Made by a program: the position numbers and the translations under genes. A stretch of 64,000 nucleotides of DNA from Hyaloraphidium curvatum. Its lineage: Eukaryota; Monoblepharomycota; Hyaloraphidiomycetes; Hyaloraphidiales; Hyaloraphidiaceae. The stretch spans positions 310,001 to 374,000 of the forward strand of contig JAIVFI010000005.1 in NCBI GenBank assembly GCA_025558095.1. The letters are read 5' to 3'. Shown piece after piece: positions 1 to 10,001 of this stretch (the first letter of the stretch is position 1; each line of letters begins with the position of its first letter). The notes beneath the pieces were generated by a model, which ran no database searches, was not told the DNA's origin, and was given only the letters and a program-made list of their open reading frames with translations.

Positions 1-269
1 CCATGGCCAAGATCATCATCCCCAACGTTGTTGGCGCCATCCTCGACCGCGCCATCCAGCTGCACGGTGGCGGCGGTGTCGCCGGTCCCCTGGCCGAGAT
101 GTGGTCGGGCATCCGCACGCTCCGTCTCGCCGACGGCCCCGACGAGGTGCACGCCCCGACCGTCTTCAAGAACGAGATGAAGCGCATCTCGCAGGTCCAC
201 AAGACGTACGAGACCATTGAGCAGAGGGCTGCGGACCTGTCCAAGCGCCTCGGCATGGCCAAGCTCTGA
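1..269 (+). CDS. Acyl-CoA dehydrogenase, C-terminal end (partial)
   Basis: The window opens inside this gene; only the last 88 or so codons are present and the stop is TGA at 267-269. The segments QLHGGGGVAGPLAEMW and IRTLRLADGPDEVH match the C-terminal helical domain of acyl-CoA dehydrogenases of the ACAD10/ACAD11 type. In that family these residues help bind FAD across the dimer and close the substrate pocket. The family oxidises acyl-CoA to enoyl-CoA in fatty-acid beta-oxidation, in mitochondria or peroxisomes. Substrate length cannot be judged from this fragment. The ATG at position 3 is probably an internal Met, not the start. Confidence 0.85.
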   Translation, partial: MAKIIIPNVVGAILDRAIQLHGGGGVAGPLAEMWSGIRTLRLADGPDEVHAPTVFKNEMKRISQVHKTYETIEQRAADLSKRLGMAKL

Positions 270-496
270 AGGAACGGAAGGCTGGAAGTCGGTGTTAGAA
301 CATAGGTTTCGGTCGCTTGACGAAGCTGTGAATAGTCATTTTGTCCCACGTTTTCTCGTCCGACGTCGTTGTTCTTTGCGCGGGACTTCTGGCTTCGATC
401 GACTCCGCCACGCAGAAGGACGTGGGAGACAAGTGACCCCCCAAGCTCACGGCGTTACGAAGGAATACTGTGCTGGAAAGGACGTGATACGAAGCA

Positions 497-1502
497 ATGT
501 CGACTGATTACATCAAGGGCTCGGTCTTTGTCGTGTTGGTACAGCGTCGCCTGTTCAGTCTTCAACGTTCACTCACCGGACCTGCCCCAACGATCTCCTA
601 CCTCAACGCGACCATTCTTCCTTCTGTTGACGGATCTCTTTCTCTAGCACCGGCGGAAGCAGCGGGCTCGGACGCGCAACCGTACATGCGCTCGTCAAAC
701 GCGGTGCGAAAGTGGTCAACCTCGACCGCCAGTCGAGCGACAAGGTCATCGCCGAGCTCGGCGCCGAGAACGTGGTCTGGCCCGGACAGGTGGACGTGTC
801 AAATGAGGCCCAGGTCAAGGCCGCTCTGGCCCAGGGGTTGACCGCTTTCAAGGGCCTCACGCTTCGCGGACTGGTGAACTGCGCCGGGTTCAGTGTGCGT
901 GGCAACATAATCGATGGCGACGGGAATCCGATGCCCATCGGGCTGTTCGATCGCATCGTGAGGGTCAACCTCCACGGTACCTATCTGATGGATTCCCTCG
1001 TGGCGGCGGAGATGATCAAGAGTACTCCGCCGATCGGCCCCGACGGAGAGCGCGGTGTCCTGATTCACACGTCTTCCGTCAACGCCTCGGACAACCCGGA
1101 GGGCGCCGTGCCATACAATGTGGCGAAAGCCGCAGTGCTTGCATTGACCTTGGTAGGAGGCGTCCTGCGGCTTCACACTCTTTCGATCGCTCACTGTCAT
1201 CACAGGGCAACGCGCGCGAGCTTTCGCGGTGGGGAATCCGCTGTATGACAATTCAACCCGGCGCGATGGACACTCCCGGGCTGGCGCTCGGCGGATCGTG
1301 GGGCCAGGACCAGATCGACAAGGCCGGCGTGTTCCCCCGGCGCCTCGGCGGGGCGGACGAGTTCGCGGCGCTCGTGATCCACATCATTCAGAACCACTAC
1401 CTCAACGGGAGCACGATCCGGCTCGACGGCGGCGTGCGCGTGCCTCTGCAGCGGGACGATCCGAAGCGGTTCGAGCGCAAGTACGGCAAGTCTGTTCTGT
1501 GA
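497..1502 (+). CDS. Short-chain dehydrogenase/reductase (HSD10-like)
   Basis: Three exons with introns at 535-647 and 1153-1205. The N-terminus MSTDYIKGSVFVV is joined to TGGSSGLGRATVHAL, giving the Rossmann glycine motif. Then follow the NCAG motif, the catalytic Ser in HTSSVNAS, the YNVAK active site (YxxxK), and MTIQPGAMDTPGL at the exon 3 start. The order and spacing match 3-hydroxyacyl-CoA dehydrogenase type 2 (HSD17B10). That enzyme is mitochondrial and acts in isoleucine and fatty-acid breakdown, and in animals also in RNase P. It lies just after an acyl-CoA dehydrogenase, which fits a beta-oxidation role. The first intron starts with an unusual GTTGGT donor. The exact substrate is not shown by sequence. 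Confidence 0.85.
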
Positions 1503-1760
1503 GCCGGAACCGGCGACTAGTTCTACTTCTCCAAGGCCGAGTGGCATCTGTACAACAGCAACGCTGAAGAACGCCATAAACTACATCGGAGGGGCCGAGT
1601 CCCCGAATGGCACGCCCTACATCTCCACATTTCCAGTGATGTTCAGCTGTCAGATCCAACGAGCAGATTGTCCAAGTCCAGGTGATCCCAGTTACAAGAG
1701 TCAGTACTCAGCATTCCCAATTGTCATCGGTGCATTTCCGGTACAGCGCTCGCGGCGCGT

Positions 1761-2961
1761 TCACTTGTCGAACCCCTTGAGAGCCCGAAGCGGGTAGACG
1801 CCTTCCTTCGAAGGGTCGGCAACGGCGAACCCGACGCACCACCACTCGGTCTCCCGCGCCGGGGCGACGCCGCTGTCCCCGTGCTGGTGCGGGCCCGCGT
1901 GGAGCTGCTCCCCCTCGATCTCGAAGATGCCATGGTGCTCGTGCGATTCGTTGCCCTCGCCCGCCGAATGCTCCAGGCCCGGGCCCAGGAACCGCGATCG
2001 GATGACGACGTGCTCGTGCGGGCGGAGCTGAAGCATGACCAGGAGGGGCTCCAGGCCGCGGAAGGCGCCGATCGGGTCCACTTCGGCCGCCGTGTCGTCG
2101 GCGTCGCTCGACACTTCGTCCGAATCGTACTCGTCGTACGTGAGGCGCGAGGTGTATCCCCCATCGTCGCTGTCGTCGTCGACGTAGTAGGTCCCGCTCG
2201 CCAGGATCGAGCGCCGCCGCTTCCCGCGCCGGTCCGAGGGCGACCCGTCCCGCTGCCGCGGCCGCCCCCCGCGGGATTCCGGGTGCAGGAAGAGCACGGG
2301 CCGCGAGAAGCCGTCCGCCTGCTCGATTTCGCAGAAAAAGTCAGGCGGCGGGTCCCAGCCGCCCCGCGTCGCCTGCGCACAGCACTGCTGATTGTTAGCG
2401 GGTGGTGACTGAGCAGAGGCGCCCGGACCTCACCTCTCCCTCGAACGTGTCGACGACGTCCACGCTCATGCGCCGAGCATGGTTCAGCGGCGACTGGGCC
2501 GTGGCTGTCGCGCTCGATGCAAAGCTCGACTGGCTCGCGGTGTGGAACACCACCAGCGAGGGCCGGGTCGGTTTGGGCGACAGGCACGGCGCCGACGCGG
2601 TGGTTGCGGTGATCGGGCTGCTGAAGATGGGCACGCTCGCCGCGCGGCGGGCCGTGGCGCTCGGCGTGCGCAGGGGCGGCTCGGTGACGACGTGCAGATC
2701 CCAGGGCTTCTTTCCGTGCGCGGGGGCTTCCGGCGCGGGCAGCACGGGATCCGCGTAGTCCGCGCTGGCGAACCGCTCCATGCGCTCCATGGCGGCGAGC
2801 CAGTCGTCGGCGACGAGCGGCGCGCCGCAGCTCGCCTCGGACGCCGCCGACGCCGCGCGGTCCGCGACCACCGGCTGCAGCCGCGCGCGCGCGTCCATCT
2901 TGGCGCGCTGCAGCCGCTGCCGCCGCAGCGAGCTGCGCACCTCGTCCTCGTCGCTGCTCAC
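1761..2961 (-). CDS. Hypothetical protein with acidic low-complexity stretch
   Basis: Two exons joined by a clean intron at 2373-2433 (GTGAGG...GCGCAG). The second exon begins ATRGGWDPPPDFFCEIEQ and ends RALKGFDK. The middle holds an acidic, Asp/Ser/Tyr-rich run (YYVDDDSDDGGY and so on). I recognise no domain. The C-terminal third looks folded (WWCVGFAVADPSKEGVYPL). The 5' end is uncertain: no ATG lies at the first exon's start in this frame until KMDARARLQ. An ATG at about 2975 followed by GTGAGC suggests a tiny first exon instead. It converges on the SDR gene. Confidence 0.5.
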
Positions 2962-3390
2962 GTGGACATCGACGCTCGCGGACGCCAGCTTGGCGGAGCG
3001 CGCGAGAGTCCCCGAAATGGAGATGAGTCAAAGTGCTGCACACCGCTTCGTCCGCCGGCCGCGGGATAAATGCGGCAGGATCTAGACGGCGGTCGCTCTC
3101 TGCGCCAGCGTCGGCGGCTGCGCTTCCGGGTGTTTTCGTCTGCGAGAGCTGGGAGACGGGATTCGGAAACCCTTCGGGACACGTGACGATGTGCCTTCAG
3201 TCACATCTTCCTCTTGAGACGCGCTGCCGACAAGGTTGTTACGAAGAGCGCCCGTGTGCACGCACTCATCTAACGAGCTAAGTACACGCACTGGACTGGA
3301 TTGTCTGATGGATCCCCGCTGTCTCCCAGACTGGTCGAACCTGACGGGCAAACAGTTCTGTTCAGCTTTCCGACATACACAACGACCAGA

Positions 3391-4812
3391 TCAGCTCAAG
3401 TGCACGTGGTTCGCCTGCTTCGGATGCAGTGTCGCCGCGTCCTCGTCGAGGTCGATCGATAGGCTCGCCTTGTGCGACCTGTCCCCGATCAACGTCCGCG
3501 CCTCGTCCGACTGCATCTCCATGGGGATCGACTCGTCCGCGCCCTCGTCGTCCACGGGGTCGCGGCCAAAGACGTTGCCGACCGCATCCCCGTTTATCCC
3601 GTCCTCGAGGGCGGAGTACTCCGTCGGCGTCGGAGCCCGTCCGGCGTCGCCAAAGTCGCCTTTGGGAGGGCCCCATCGCACGTAGATGTAGATGAGCAAC
3701 AGGATCCAGGCCTGAATGAGGAAAGCGGCCGCGCAGAGGAGCATTCCGTACGAAGCCGGGTCGACAATGCCGGTCCCGGCGAAGAACTCCAAAGCTTCCT
3801 GGTTGCTCCCCATGAACAGCACCCCGCTTTGGATGAGCAGGTAGGAGGTAAGAATGCCGAGGCGGCCCCTGCCGGCTCGCTCCTGGTCCCAGTACATGGA
3901 GAGGATACGCGACAGCGAGGCCAGGATGAGTGAGACGCCGAAAAAGGCGTGCATCATGGTCGAATAAGGCAGATGCTGGAAGTGCAATGCCATCGCGATG
4001 CCCGTGATCCCAAGCACGAGCGCCGGAAACACGTTGGGCACGGAGCGCAGGTAGAAGGAGACCAGCACGGACAGGAGGCCCGCGCCGACCCAAACGATCC
4101 CCATGCTCGTGTGCTGCACATCGCCATGATTCCAGCTCTGTCCCCACCGGTGCTCCGTCAGGCTATTGACCACGCCCCACGCGAGAATTACGACGCTGTC
4201 GTAGGAGTCGTCGGGCATCTTGAGCACCCGCAGCAATCCGAAATACCGCAAGCTGGTGAAGGCGCCGTAGTAGACAAACGCCGTTCCCATAATGTGGTGA
4301 GCAATGCATTGCCCCAAATAGTATCCCGGGATGCTCCAGCACATGCGGCCCATCGCGATGACTCCGAACTGAATCTGCACGTAGGGAAAGAGGAATATGG
4401 CCACGCCGAACGCCCGGTGCCAGGCGGAGGCTACCCGCAGCATCGCCGACCGCGCCGAAGCCGCGACGTGCGCCGCATTCGCGGTATGGAGCCCCAGTCC
4501 CGCCGCCACCTGGCACGCAAGCAGTGCAAGCAGCAGCCACCCAAACACCTGGTGCGGTCCCGGCGGGACGTGGTCCGAGGAATGGAAGAAGGTCGGCACC
4601 ATGCCCGCCGCAACGACGCCAACGCCGATTCCCTGGATTGTCCGGTGGTGTTTCGAGCGCACCATGCCCAGGACCGCCCCCAGCGGGAGGAGGACCCCGA
4701 AACCCAAGGTCATCAGCGCCGCATGCAGCAGCAGGAACGTGTCCCGTGCCGGGGAGCCCGGAGGTATGGTCCCGGCCCCCTCCGGACCTCCATCGTGCCC
4801 GCCGTGGTCCAT
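3391..4812 (-). CDS. Ytp1/DUF2427-like multi-pass membrane protein
   Basis: A single exon of 473 codons starting MDHGGHDGGPEGAG. It has about ten hydrophobic segments. The N-terminal part (LLLHAALMTLGFGVLLPLGA, then an HxxxGW-type segment HQVFGWLLLALLACQVAAG) resembles the cytochrome-b561-like DUF2427 domain. The C-terminal part (MLLCAAAFLIQAWILLLIYI) resembles the Ytp1 domain. Both are found together in fungal Ytp1-like proteins, whose function is unknown. The cytoplasmic tail is hydrophilic and acidic. The gene is divergent from ELP6 with 90 bp between the start codons. The same frame stays open far upstream across ELP6, but that part is antisense noise. Confidence 0.8.
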   Translation of the reverse strand: MDHGGHDGGPEGAGTIPPGSPARDTFLLLHAALMTLGFGVLLPLGAVLGMVRSKHHRTIQGIGVGVVAAGMVPTFFHSSDHVPPGPHQVFGWLLLALLACQVAAGLGLHTANAAHVAASARSAMLRVASAWHRAFGVAIFLFPYVQIQFGVIAMGRMCWSIPGYYLGQCIAHHIMGTAFVYYGAFTSLRYFGLLRVLKMPDDSYDSVVILAWGVVNSLTEHRWGQSWNHGDVQHTSMGIVWVGAGLLSVLVSFYLRSVPNVFPALVLGITGIAMALHFQHLPYSTMMHAFFGVSLILASLSRILSMYWDQERAGRGRLGILTSYLLIQSGVLFMGSNQEALEFFAGTGIVDPASYGMLLCAAAFLIQAWILLLIYIYVRWGPPKGDFGDAGRAPTPTEYSALEDGINGDAVGNVFGRDPVDDEGADESIPMEMQSDEARTLIGDRSHKASLSIDLDEDAATLHPKQANHVHLS

Positions 4813-4902
4813 GGTAGGGAAGGAGCCGTTCAGCTGCTGCGGCGCGCCCAGGAAGCGTCTCCCTTTCCTAATCCCTTGTAAACAAACAACGCAATCGCGG
4901 CA

Positions 4903-5931
4903 ATGGTCTTCGCGGCCCTCGACGAGGCGGTGCCGATCCCGGCGTCTCTGGCGTCGGGACACGTCGTCATCGTCACGGACACCCTGAGGTCCGACGGCTC
5001 GTTCGTGCTGCACCACTTCCTCGGACGCTTCGCGCGCCTTGCAGCCTCGCGGCGCGCGTCGGACGCGTCGGACGACCGGCCGTGGACCGTCGCGCTGCTC
5101 AGCATGTCCCAAACGCTCGAGCATTGGCGGGCGGTGTCCAAGAAGCTGGGTTGGGACCTGGGGAGGAACCTGGACGGCGGTTCGCTCCACTTCCTGGACG
5201 GCTTCGGGATGCTGGCCCAGTGGCCTGGCTCTCCGGGCGAGAATCCAGAGGGCAGAGACGTAGGCGATGGCATGAAACATCTGTCGGTGGGCTCCAGTCC
5301 TCAGCAAAAGTATTCGGGGACGGGCGGGCCTGCGGCAGGCCGGACAAAACGGGTGCACCCCCTGACACTGCCGCAGAACTTGGACGAGGACCTCGGTGGG
5401 CTCCTTTCTCAAGTTTCCGACGTCTTGAGTTTGGATGTCTCGGGGTCGGGACCCGGAAGTGCGGTGCACGGCGAGCGGACATCGAATCGTGATCACGGCC
5501 CCGTCTGCATCATGGTGGACGACCTGACCGCGCTTTTGGATTGGGGGTGCACCGTGCCCGCGGTGCTCGACTTCTTTGGTGCCTTGAGGAACATGGCTGC
5601 GGCGACGCACGGGGCTTTGATTGCGTTGGTTCACGGCGACACGGTGACGCTCGATACCTCGGTACCGCTCTCCATCTTTGCGGTGCCCGTCGCCGACGAG
5701 GGTTCGCGGCATCACTCGGAGCAGACTGCGCTCGTGCAGAGCCTGCGCTACGCCGCCGATCTGATGGTCGACATCGTCACCCTGCCCAGCGGCGTCAGCA
5801 GGGATGTGCACGGGCAGCTGAACATCCGGAGCGGACCCCTGGTTCCCGAAATCGACCTTTCGTATCACTACAAGGTGAACGATGGCGGGGTCCAGTTCTG
5901 GAAAGTGGGGCTCTCGAGCGGGGTCATCTGA
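4903..5931 (+). CDS. ELP6: Elongator complex subunit 6 (ELP6-like)
   Basis: A single exon of 342 codons. It shows a RecA-like fold with a degenerate P-loop region (GHVVIVTDTLRSDGSFVLHH), a strand ending GSLHFLDGF, and a Walker-B-like strand VCIMVDDLTALLDWG followed by FFGALRNMAAATHGALIAL. This pattern matches ELP6, which forms the hexameric ring with ELP4 and ELP5 in the Elongator complex. That complex modifies the wobble uridine of tRNAs in the cytoplasm. No classical GxxxxGKT motif is seen, as usual for ELP5/ELP6. ELP4 is the main alternative but normally keeps a better P-loop. Confidence 0.75.
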   Translation: MVFAALDEAVPIPASLASGHVVIVTDTLRSDGSFVLHHFLGRFARLAASRRASDASDDRPWTVALLSMSQTLEHWRAVSKKLGWDLGRNLDGGSLHFLDGFGMLAQWPGSPGENPEGRDVGDGMKHLSVGSSPQQKYSGTGGPAAGRTKRVHPLTLPQNLDEDLGGLLSQVSDVLSLDVSGSGPGSAVHGERTSNRDHGPVCIMVDDLTALLDWGCTVPAVLDFFGALRNMAAATHGALIALVHGDTVTLDTSVPLSIFAVPVADEGSRHHSEQTALVQSLRYAADLMVDIVTLPSGVSRDVHGQLNIRSGPLVPEIDLSYHYKVNDGGVQFWKVGLSSGVI

Positions 5932-6042
5932 CGCGACACAATGGCGGTGTAAACACGGCTCGCAAAACAGCCTCGAAGCTCGCCCACCTCCATCGCTTTC
6001 CTGTGCTCCTGCAGAGTAAATCTCTGCACCCGGGTCGCACCG

Positions 6043-6507
6043 ATGTCTGGGCCGGGATTCCAGCCCCCGTCGCGCGAGCAGCTTGCCGCGTTCCACGCGT
6101 TGCATTTCCGGGGGCCCGCACCCGAGGTCTCGCCATCATTCAATTTCTGCTCGAGCTGCCAACAATGGCAGGTCATTGTCGGCAACGCTCTCGGGTTCTG
6201 CAGCGCTTGCGGATCTAGCGATGTGATGCAGGAGGACGACTATGCACACGGAGACGCGAACGATGAGTCTGTTGCCTTTGAGCTTTCGGAGGAGGCTATT
6301 GCCATGTTTCGCTTCGGCGAACAGTTCAGAAAAGAACGAGCAGCACAGCTGGCTAGAGAGGAGGAGGAGGAGGAGGAACGTGTCGTGGACCCCGGGGAGT
6401 CGGGTCGAAAGGAACCGGTCTCCAACGCAGGCCGTTCAGACCGGATTGGCGCAGCAGAGCAAGCGGAAAGGACTAGCTCGACTACGAGGGATGAGAAAGC
6501 GGAATGA
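6043..6507 (+). CDS. Small protein with CxxC...CxxC zinc-ribbon-like motif
   Basis: A 154-codon open frame beginning MSGPGFQPPSREQLAAFHAL. It has two Cys pairs, FCSSCQQW and GFCSACGSS, about 16 residues apart, which could bind one zinc ion. After this come an acidic stretch and a Glu/Arg-rich, probably helical region with an uninterrupted run of seven Glu. I cannot assign a family. It starts 110 bp after the ELP6 stop on the same strand and converges with the carrier gene. Coding status is likely, given the Cys pattern and the frame, but not certain. Confidence 0.5.
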   Translation: MSGPGFQPPSREQLAAFHALHFRGPAPEVSPSFNFCSSCQQWQVIVGNALGFCSACGSSDVMQEDDYAHGDANDESVAFELSEEAIAMFRFGEQFRKERAAQLAREEEEEEERVVDPGESGRKEPVSNAGRSDRIGAAEQAERTSSTTRDEKAE

Positions 6508-6586
6508 GAGCCCCAGCATCGTCCCGCTTCCTGTAGCCTCAGCATATTTGAGTGCTACAAGTCAATGCCAGCCGTGTGTACAGCTC

Positions 6587-7576
6587 TCACAGCGGCCTAG
6601 TGCAGAACTTCAGCGTCGCCTCGATCACGAGCCAATTCAAGCTGTGGAGGGGGAAACTGCGGAGCAGAGTCGCGGAGAATCCGCTGTAGAACCCGCGAAG
6701 GCCTCCCGTGGCATATGTTTTGCGAGCGCAGTCCATCAACCCGCTGTAGGTTCGCACCGAGAGCTGCGCGTCCTTCTGGAGTCTTGATTTCAGCAAGTCG
6801 AAAGGAAAAATAATCAACCAGGACGATACGCCGGATAGTCCACCGGCCAGAAAGTACGCCAGCGAAGAAGGGAGGAAGGGCAGCAGACAATGGCGTGCGA
6901 CTTCGTAGGCCGCAAAATACGTGGCAGTGCCCAGCGTGTCACGCAGCGTATGCGGCAAAAGACCTCGATAAAGCCCAGTGACACCGTTCGTCTGCACGAT
7001 GCGTAAGAATGTCCGAAAACTGGAGCCCTTCTCGACCTTGCCTCCCTGCCGCGATAGCAACTCCTCGAGCTGCCTTTGCACCTTCACCAGCTCGAGCGGA
7101 CAACTGATGAGGGAGATGCAGGCTCCCGAAACGGCGCCAGAGGCCGCAGACACAAAAGTCAGGTCCTTGAACGGCAGCTTCTGTGGCAATCGCAGCTTGG
7201 AAATCAAAAGCTCCTTGGTGGAGGAGTAAATCTGGAACGAAACGCTCTTGACGAAGGAGACTGTCACCATCGGCGGCAGGATTCCCCGGTAGAAGCCTCT
7301 CGCTCCCTCCAGGCGATAGACTTCCCGAAAGCAGTTCACGAGCCTGCCGTTCTGGGAGACCTGCATGCGTAACTTCAAGACGTCGGCTGGATAACCGACT
7401 GCCAAGCTCGCGACAGAGGCGGTGGAAGCAGAAATGATGTGACGGTTCTGGTGAAGAAAGGCGTCCAGGCGGGACCGGCTCGTGCGGTGTCCCAAGTCTT
7501 CCGATGGCGCAAGCCCAAGACTGGCATCAGCCTCTTCCACATCCTCTACCGACGTGGAGCTAGCGAGCTCCGACAT
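6587..7576 (-). CDS. Mitochondrial carrier family protein (SLC25)
   Basis: A single exon of 329 codons. It has three repeats, each with the signature PxDxxKxR or its degenerate form: YPADVLKLRMQ, CPLELVKVQRQ and FPFDLLKSRLQ. Each is followed by a GFYRG, GLYRG or GFYSG element, giving six membrane helices. The second repeat has Glu in place of Asp and Gln in place of Arg. The family exchanges metabolites across the inner mitochondrial membrane. The closest look is to the carnitine/acyl-carnitine and basic amino-acid branch, but the substrate cannot be fixed by eye. The start lies 85 bp from the divergent RecQ gene. Confidence 0.9.
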   Translation of the reverse strand: MSELASSTSVEDVEEADASLGLAPSEDLGHRTSRSRLDAFLHQNRHIISASTASVASLAVGYPADVLKLRMQVSQNGRLVNCFREVYRLEGARGFYRGILPPMVTVSFVKSVSFQIYSSTKELLISKLRLPQKLPFKDLTFVSAASGAVSGACISLISCPLELVKVQRQLEELLSRQGGKVEKGSSFRTFLRIVQTNGVTGLYRGLLPHTLRDTLGTATYFAAYEVARHCLLPFLPSSLAYFLAGGLSGVSSWLIIFPFDLLKSRLQKDAQLSVRTYSGLMDCARKTYATGGLRGFYSGFSATLLRSFPLHSLNWLVIEATLKFCTRPL

Positions 7577-7661
7577 CGTTGCGTAGGAGCTAGGGTGAGT
7601 GAATTAGAAGTTTGTAGGACGCCACGTCTAAAAAACACTTCGACCGCGTCGCTCCGTGAGG

Positions 7662-9953
7662 ATGGCAGCGCCGGCGTACGTCATTCCGGACTCGGACGAG
7701 GACGAGCCTCTTGTGGTCGCTGCGGTGGAGATTGCGGCAGGGCCAGGGGCCCGGCGACCCGGAAACAGCTCTCGCACTTCGCGGGCCTCGGGTCCCGGAG
7801 CGAGCTCGCTGTCCCAGCAGCTTCTCGAAGTCGAGCACGACCTTGATCTTGTGCAAGAGAAGATCGATGTCCTCCAGGCGGAGAAGAAGAAGCTGACTGA
7901 TGTCAAGCTCTCGATCGAGCGGCGCATCCGGCAGGCCGAGGACGACGCAGAGGAAGAGGAGCAGGCGCATTTCCGGGAGCTCAACCGCAAGACGGACTGG
8001 AAGTCTGCGACGGCATTCGCCTGGTCCCCAATGCTACCAGACCTGGCGAAGCAGTACTTCGACATTTCTTCCTTCCGGTCGCCTCAGCTCGAGGTCGTGA
8101 ACGCAACGCTTTCCGGCAGGGACGTCTTTATGATTGCCGCGACCGGGCATGGCAAGTCCTTGACGTTCCAACTCCCGGCGTTGCTGCATCCTTCCATCAC
8201 CCTCGTGGTCTCCCCGCTCGTTTCGCTATCTAGAGATCAGGTGCTTTCTCTGGAGGACAGGGGAATCAAGGCGGCCATGCTTTACGCCGGAACGCCGAAG
8301 GACGAGGAGAAGCGTATCCTCGATGAAATGCTTTGGGGTCCGGGAGGGCAGCGCGAGTACCTCGACACCTTGGACGAGGACGAACCGGTGTACGATGGGT
8401 CTCTACGCCTTGTTTTCGTGACGCCGGAGAAGCTCAACAAATCCAAAAGATTCATGAACCATCTGGAGAAGGTGTACGCGAGGGGGCGCCTCGCGCGCAT
8501 CTGCATCGACGAAGCCCATTGCGCGAGCCAGCTCGGCCACGACTTTCGCCCGGACTACAAGAAGCTAGGCATCCTGAAGCAGTTGTTTCCCAACATCCCT
8601 CTTCTGGCGCTTTCGGCAACCTGCCCTCCCAGCCTCGTCGCCTCGTGCTTCACCATCCTTGGGCTGCGCGACGTCGAAAGCGACGCTCGCAACGGGTGCC
8701 TGGTCTTCTCGTCAGAGCTGTATCGAAAGAACCTGCATTACTCGGTCGTGCAGAAGGGATCTTCGTCGGACGAGCAGGTCGGAGAAATCGCCGAATGGAT
8801 GGACCAGCACCACCCCGACGAAACCGGGATTGTCTATTGCCTTTCAAAAAAAGATGCGGAACAGATGGCTGCGGGGCTGCAGGAACGGGGCGTTGCGGCC
8901 GCATTCTATCATGCAGACGCGGACGATCGGGACAAGGTCCACAGGCAGTGGCGGAACCGCCAGCTCAAGGTCGTCTGTGCGACTATTGCTTTCGGTCTCG
9001 GGATCGACTTTCCTTCCGTGCGCTTCGTCATTCATGCCACGCTTTCCAAGTCCGTCGAAGGGCTGTACCAAGAGTCGGGGCGTGCCGGTCGCGACGGCCT
9101 GGACAGCGATTGCGTGCTCTTCTACCGCCCTTCTGACTTTTCGCGCCTGTCGGCCATGACGGCGGGGGAGCCCGAGGGCAAGAGAGGCGTTCTGGGCATG
9201 CTGCGATACTGCGAAGACCTCACGACATGCAGACGCGTTTTGATGGACCGCTACTTTGGAAGGGAGGGACTGAGGCGGCAAGGGGGCGCCGAACAGAAAT
9301 GCGGCCACTGCGACAACTGCCGGCGGGAACCTGGTTCGATCGTCTCGCTAGAAGTCACGAAGCATGCCCTGGCGGTCTGCGGGATCCTCGAAGCCTTGAA
9401 GACCTCTGGAAAGAAAGACGAGAAAGCCACGCTCATCAAGCTCGTCGACCTCTGGAGAGGCTCGGGTCTCGGCAAGCATACGGCTGCTGTAGCTGCTGCC
9501 GTGCCGGCCGATGCCAAACGCGAGCTTTCCCGGCTGCAGATGGAGCGGATCGTGGTACAATGCGTGATCTCCGGGCTCATTGAAGACGTCCCGCACTTTA
9601 CCGCGTACACGACCGTCAGCTACCTGCAGTGCTCGCAGCGGGGCCAGCGCTTGATTCGGCTCCACCAGGGCAACCCCAGCGACGTCCAGAGCAAAGTGTA
9701 CGTCGAATTTCCTGCCCAGCCCGAACCCGCCAAGCCGACGGCTCGCAAGCGCAAGTCGAGCGGTGCCGCAAGCGATGCAAAAGCGAAGCCGAAGCCGAAG
9801 AAGCGTACGAGCAATGCCTCCGGAGACGATGCGATCGTAATTGAGGATTCGGACTCCGAGGCCGACCAGGAGATCGAGGAGGAAGAAGAGCCAGACTGGG
9901 CGCCGCGGCGGAAGAAGAGGGCAGCCGTCGATAGCGATGACGAGGAGTACTGA
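7662..9953 (+). CDS. RecQ-family DNA helicase
   Basis: A single exon of 763 codons from ATG 7662. An acidic N-terminus and a coiled coil (about residues 45-95) precede the helicase core. Motif I is AATGHGKS, motif II is IDEAHC, and motif VI is QESGRAGRDG. The zinc-binding domain follows, with CRRVLMDRYFG and CGHCDNC, then a winged-helix region and a basic/acidic tail. The layout resembles RECQ1-type 3'-5' helicases, which act in replication-fork repair in the nucleus. The aromatic-rich loop reads ASQLGHDFRPDY, where the family norm is SQWGHDFR. The usual Trp is therefore Leu. Confidence 0.92.
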   Translation: MAAPAYVIPDSDEDEPLVVAAVEIAAGPGARRPGNSSRTSRASGPGASSLSQQLLEVEHDLDLVQEKIDVLQAEKKKLTDVKLSIERRIRQAEDDAEEEEQAHFRELNRKTDWKSATAFAWSPMLPDLAKQYFDISSFRSPQLEVVNATLSGRDVFMIAATGHGKSLTFQLPALLHPSITLVVSPLVSLSRDQVLSLEDRGIKAAMLYAGTPKDEEKRILDEMLWGPGGQREYLDTLDEDEPVYDGSLRLVFVTPEKLNKSKRFMNHLEKVYARGRLARICIDEAHCASQLGHDFRPDYKKLGILKQLFPNIPLLALSATCPPSLVASCFTILGLRDVESDARNGCLVFSSELYRKNLHYSVVQKGSSSDEQVGEIAEWMDQHHPDETGIVYCLSKKDAEQMAAGLQERGVAAAFYHADADDRDKVHRQWRNRQLKVVCATIAFGLGIDFPSVRFVIHATLSKSVEGLYQESGRAGRDGLDSDCVLFYRPSDFSRLSAMTAGEPEGKRGVLGMLRYCEDLTTCRRVLMDRYFGREGLRRQGGAEQKCGHCDNCRREPGSIVSLEVTKHALAVCGILEALKTSGKKDEKATLIKLVDLWRGSGLGKHTAAVAAAVPADAKRELSRLQMERIVVQCVISGLIEDVPHFTAYTTVSYLQCSQRGQRLIRLHQGNPSDVQSKVYVEFPAQPEPAKPTARKRKSSGAASDAKAKPKPKKRTSNASGDDAIVIEDSDSEADQEIEEEEEPDWAPRRKKRAAVDSDDEEY

Positions 9954-10001
9954 GCGCGAAGTAAAGAAGCAGGAAGAACTTTGTCCTTTCATTTCGGTCC
10001 G

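Noticed and set aside
4813-6105. Long open frame continuing upstream of the Ytp1-like gene on the minus strand
   Set aside because: It is antisense to ELP6, has no domain, and is rich in Arg, Gly and Pro as expected from GC-rich third positions. The natural Met start of Ytp1 is at 4812.
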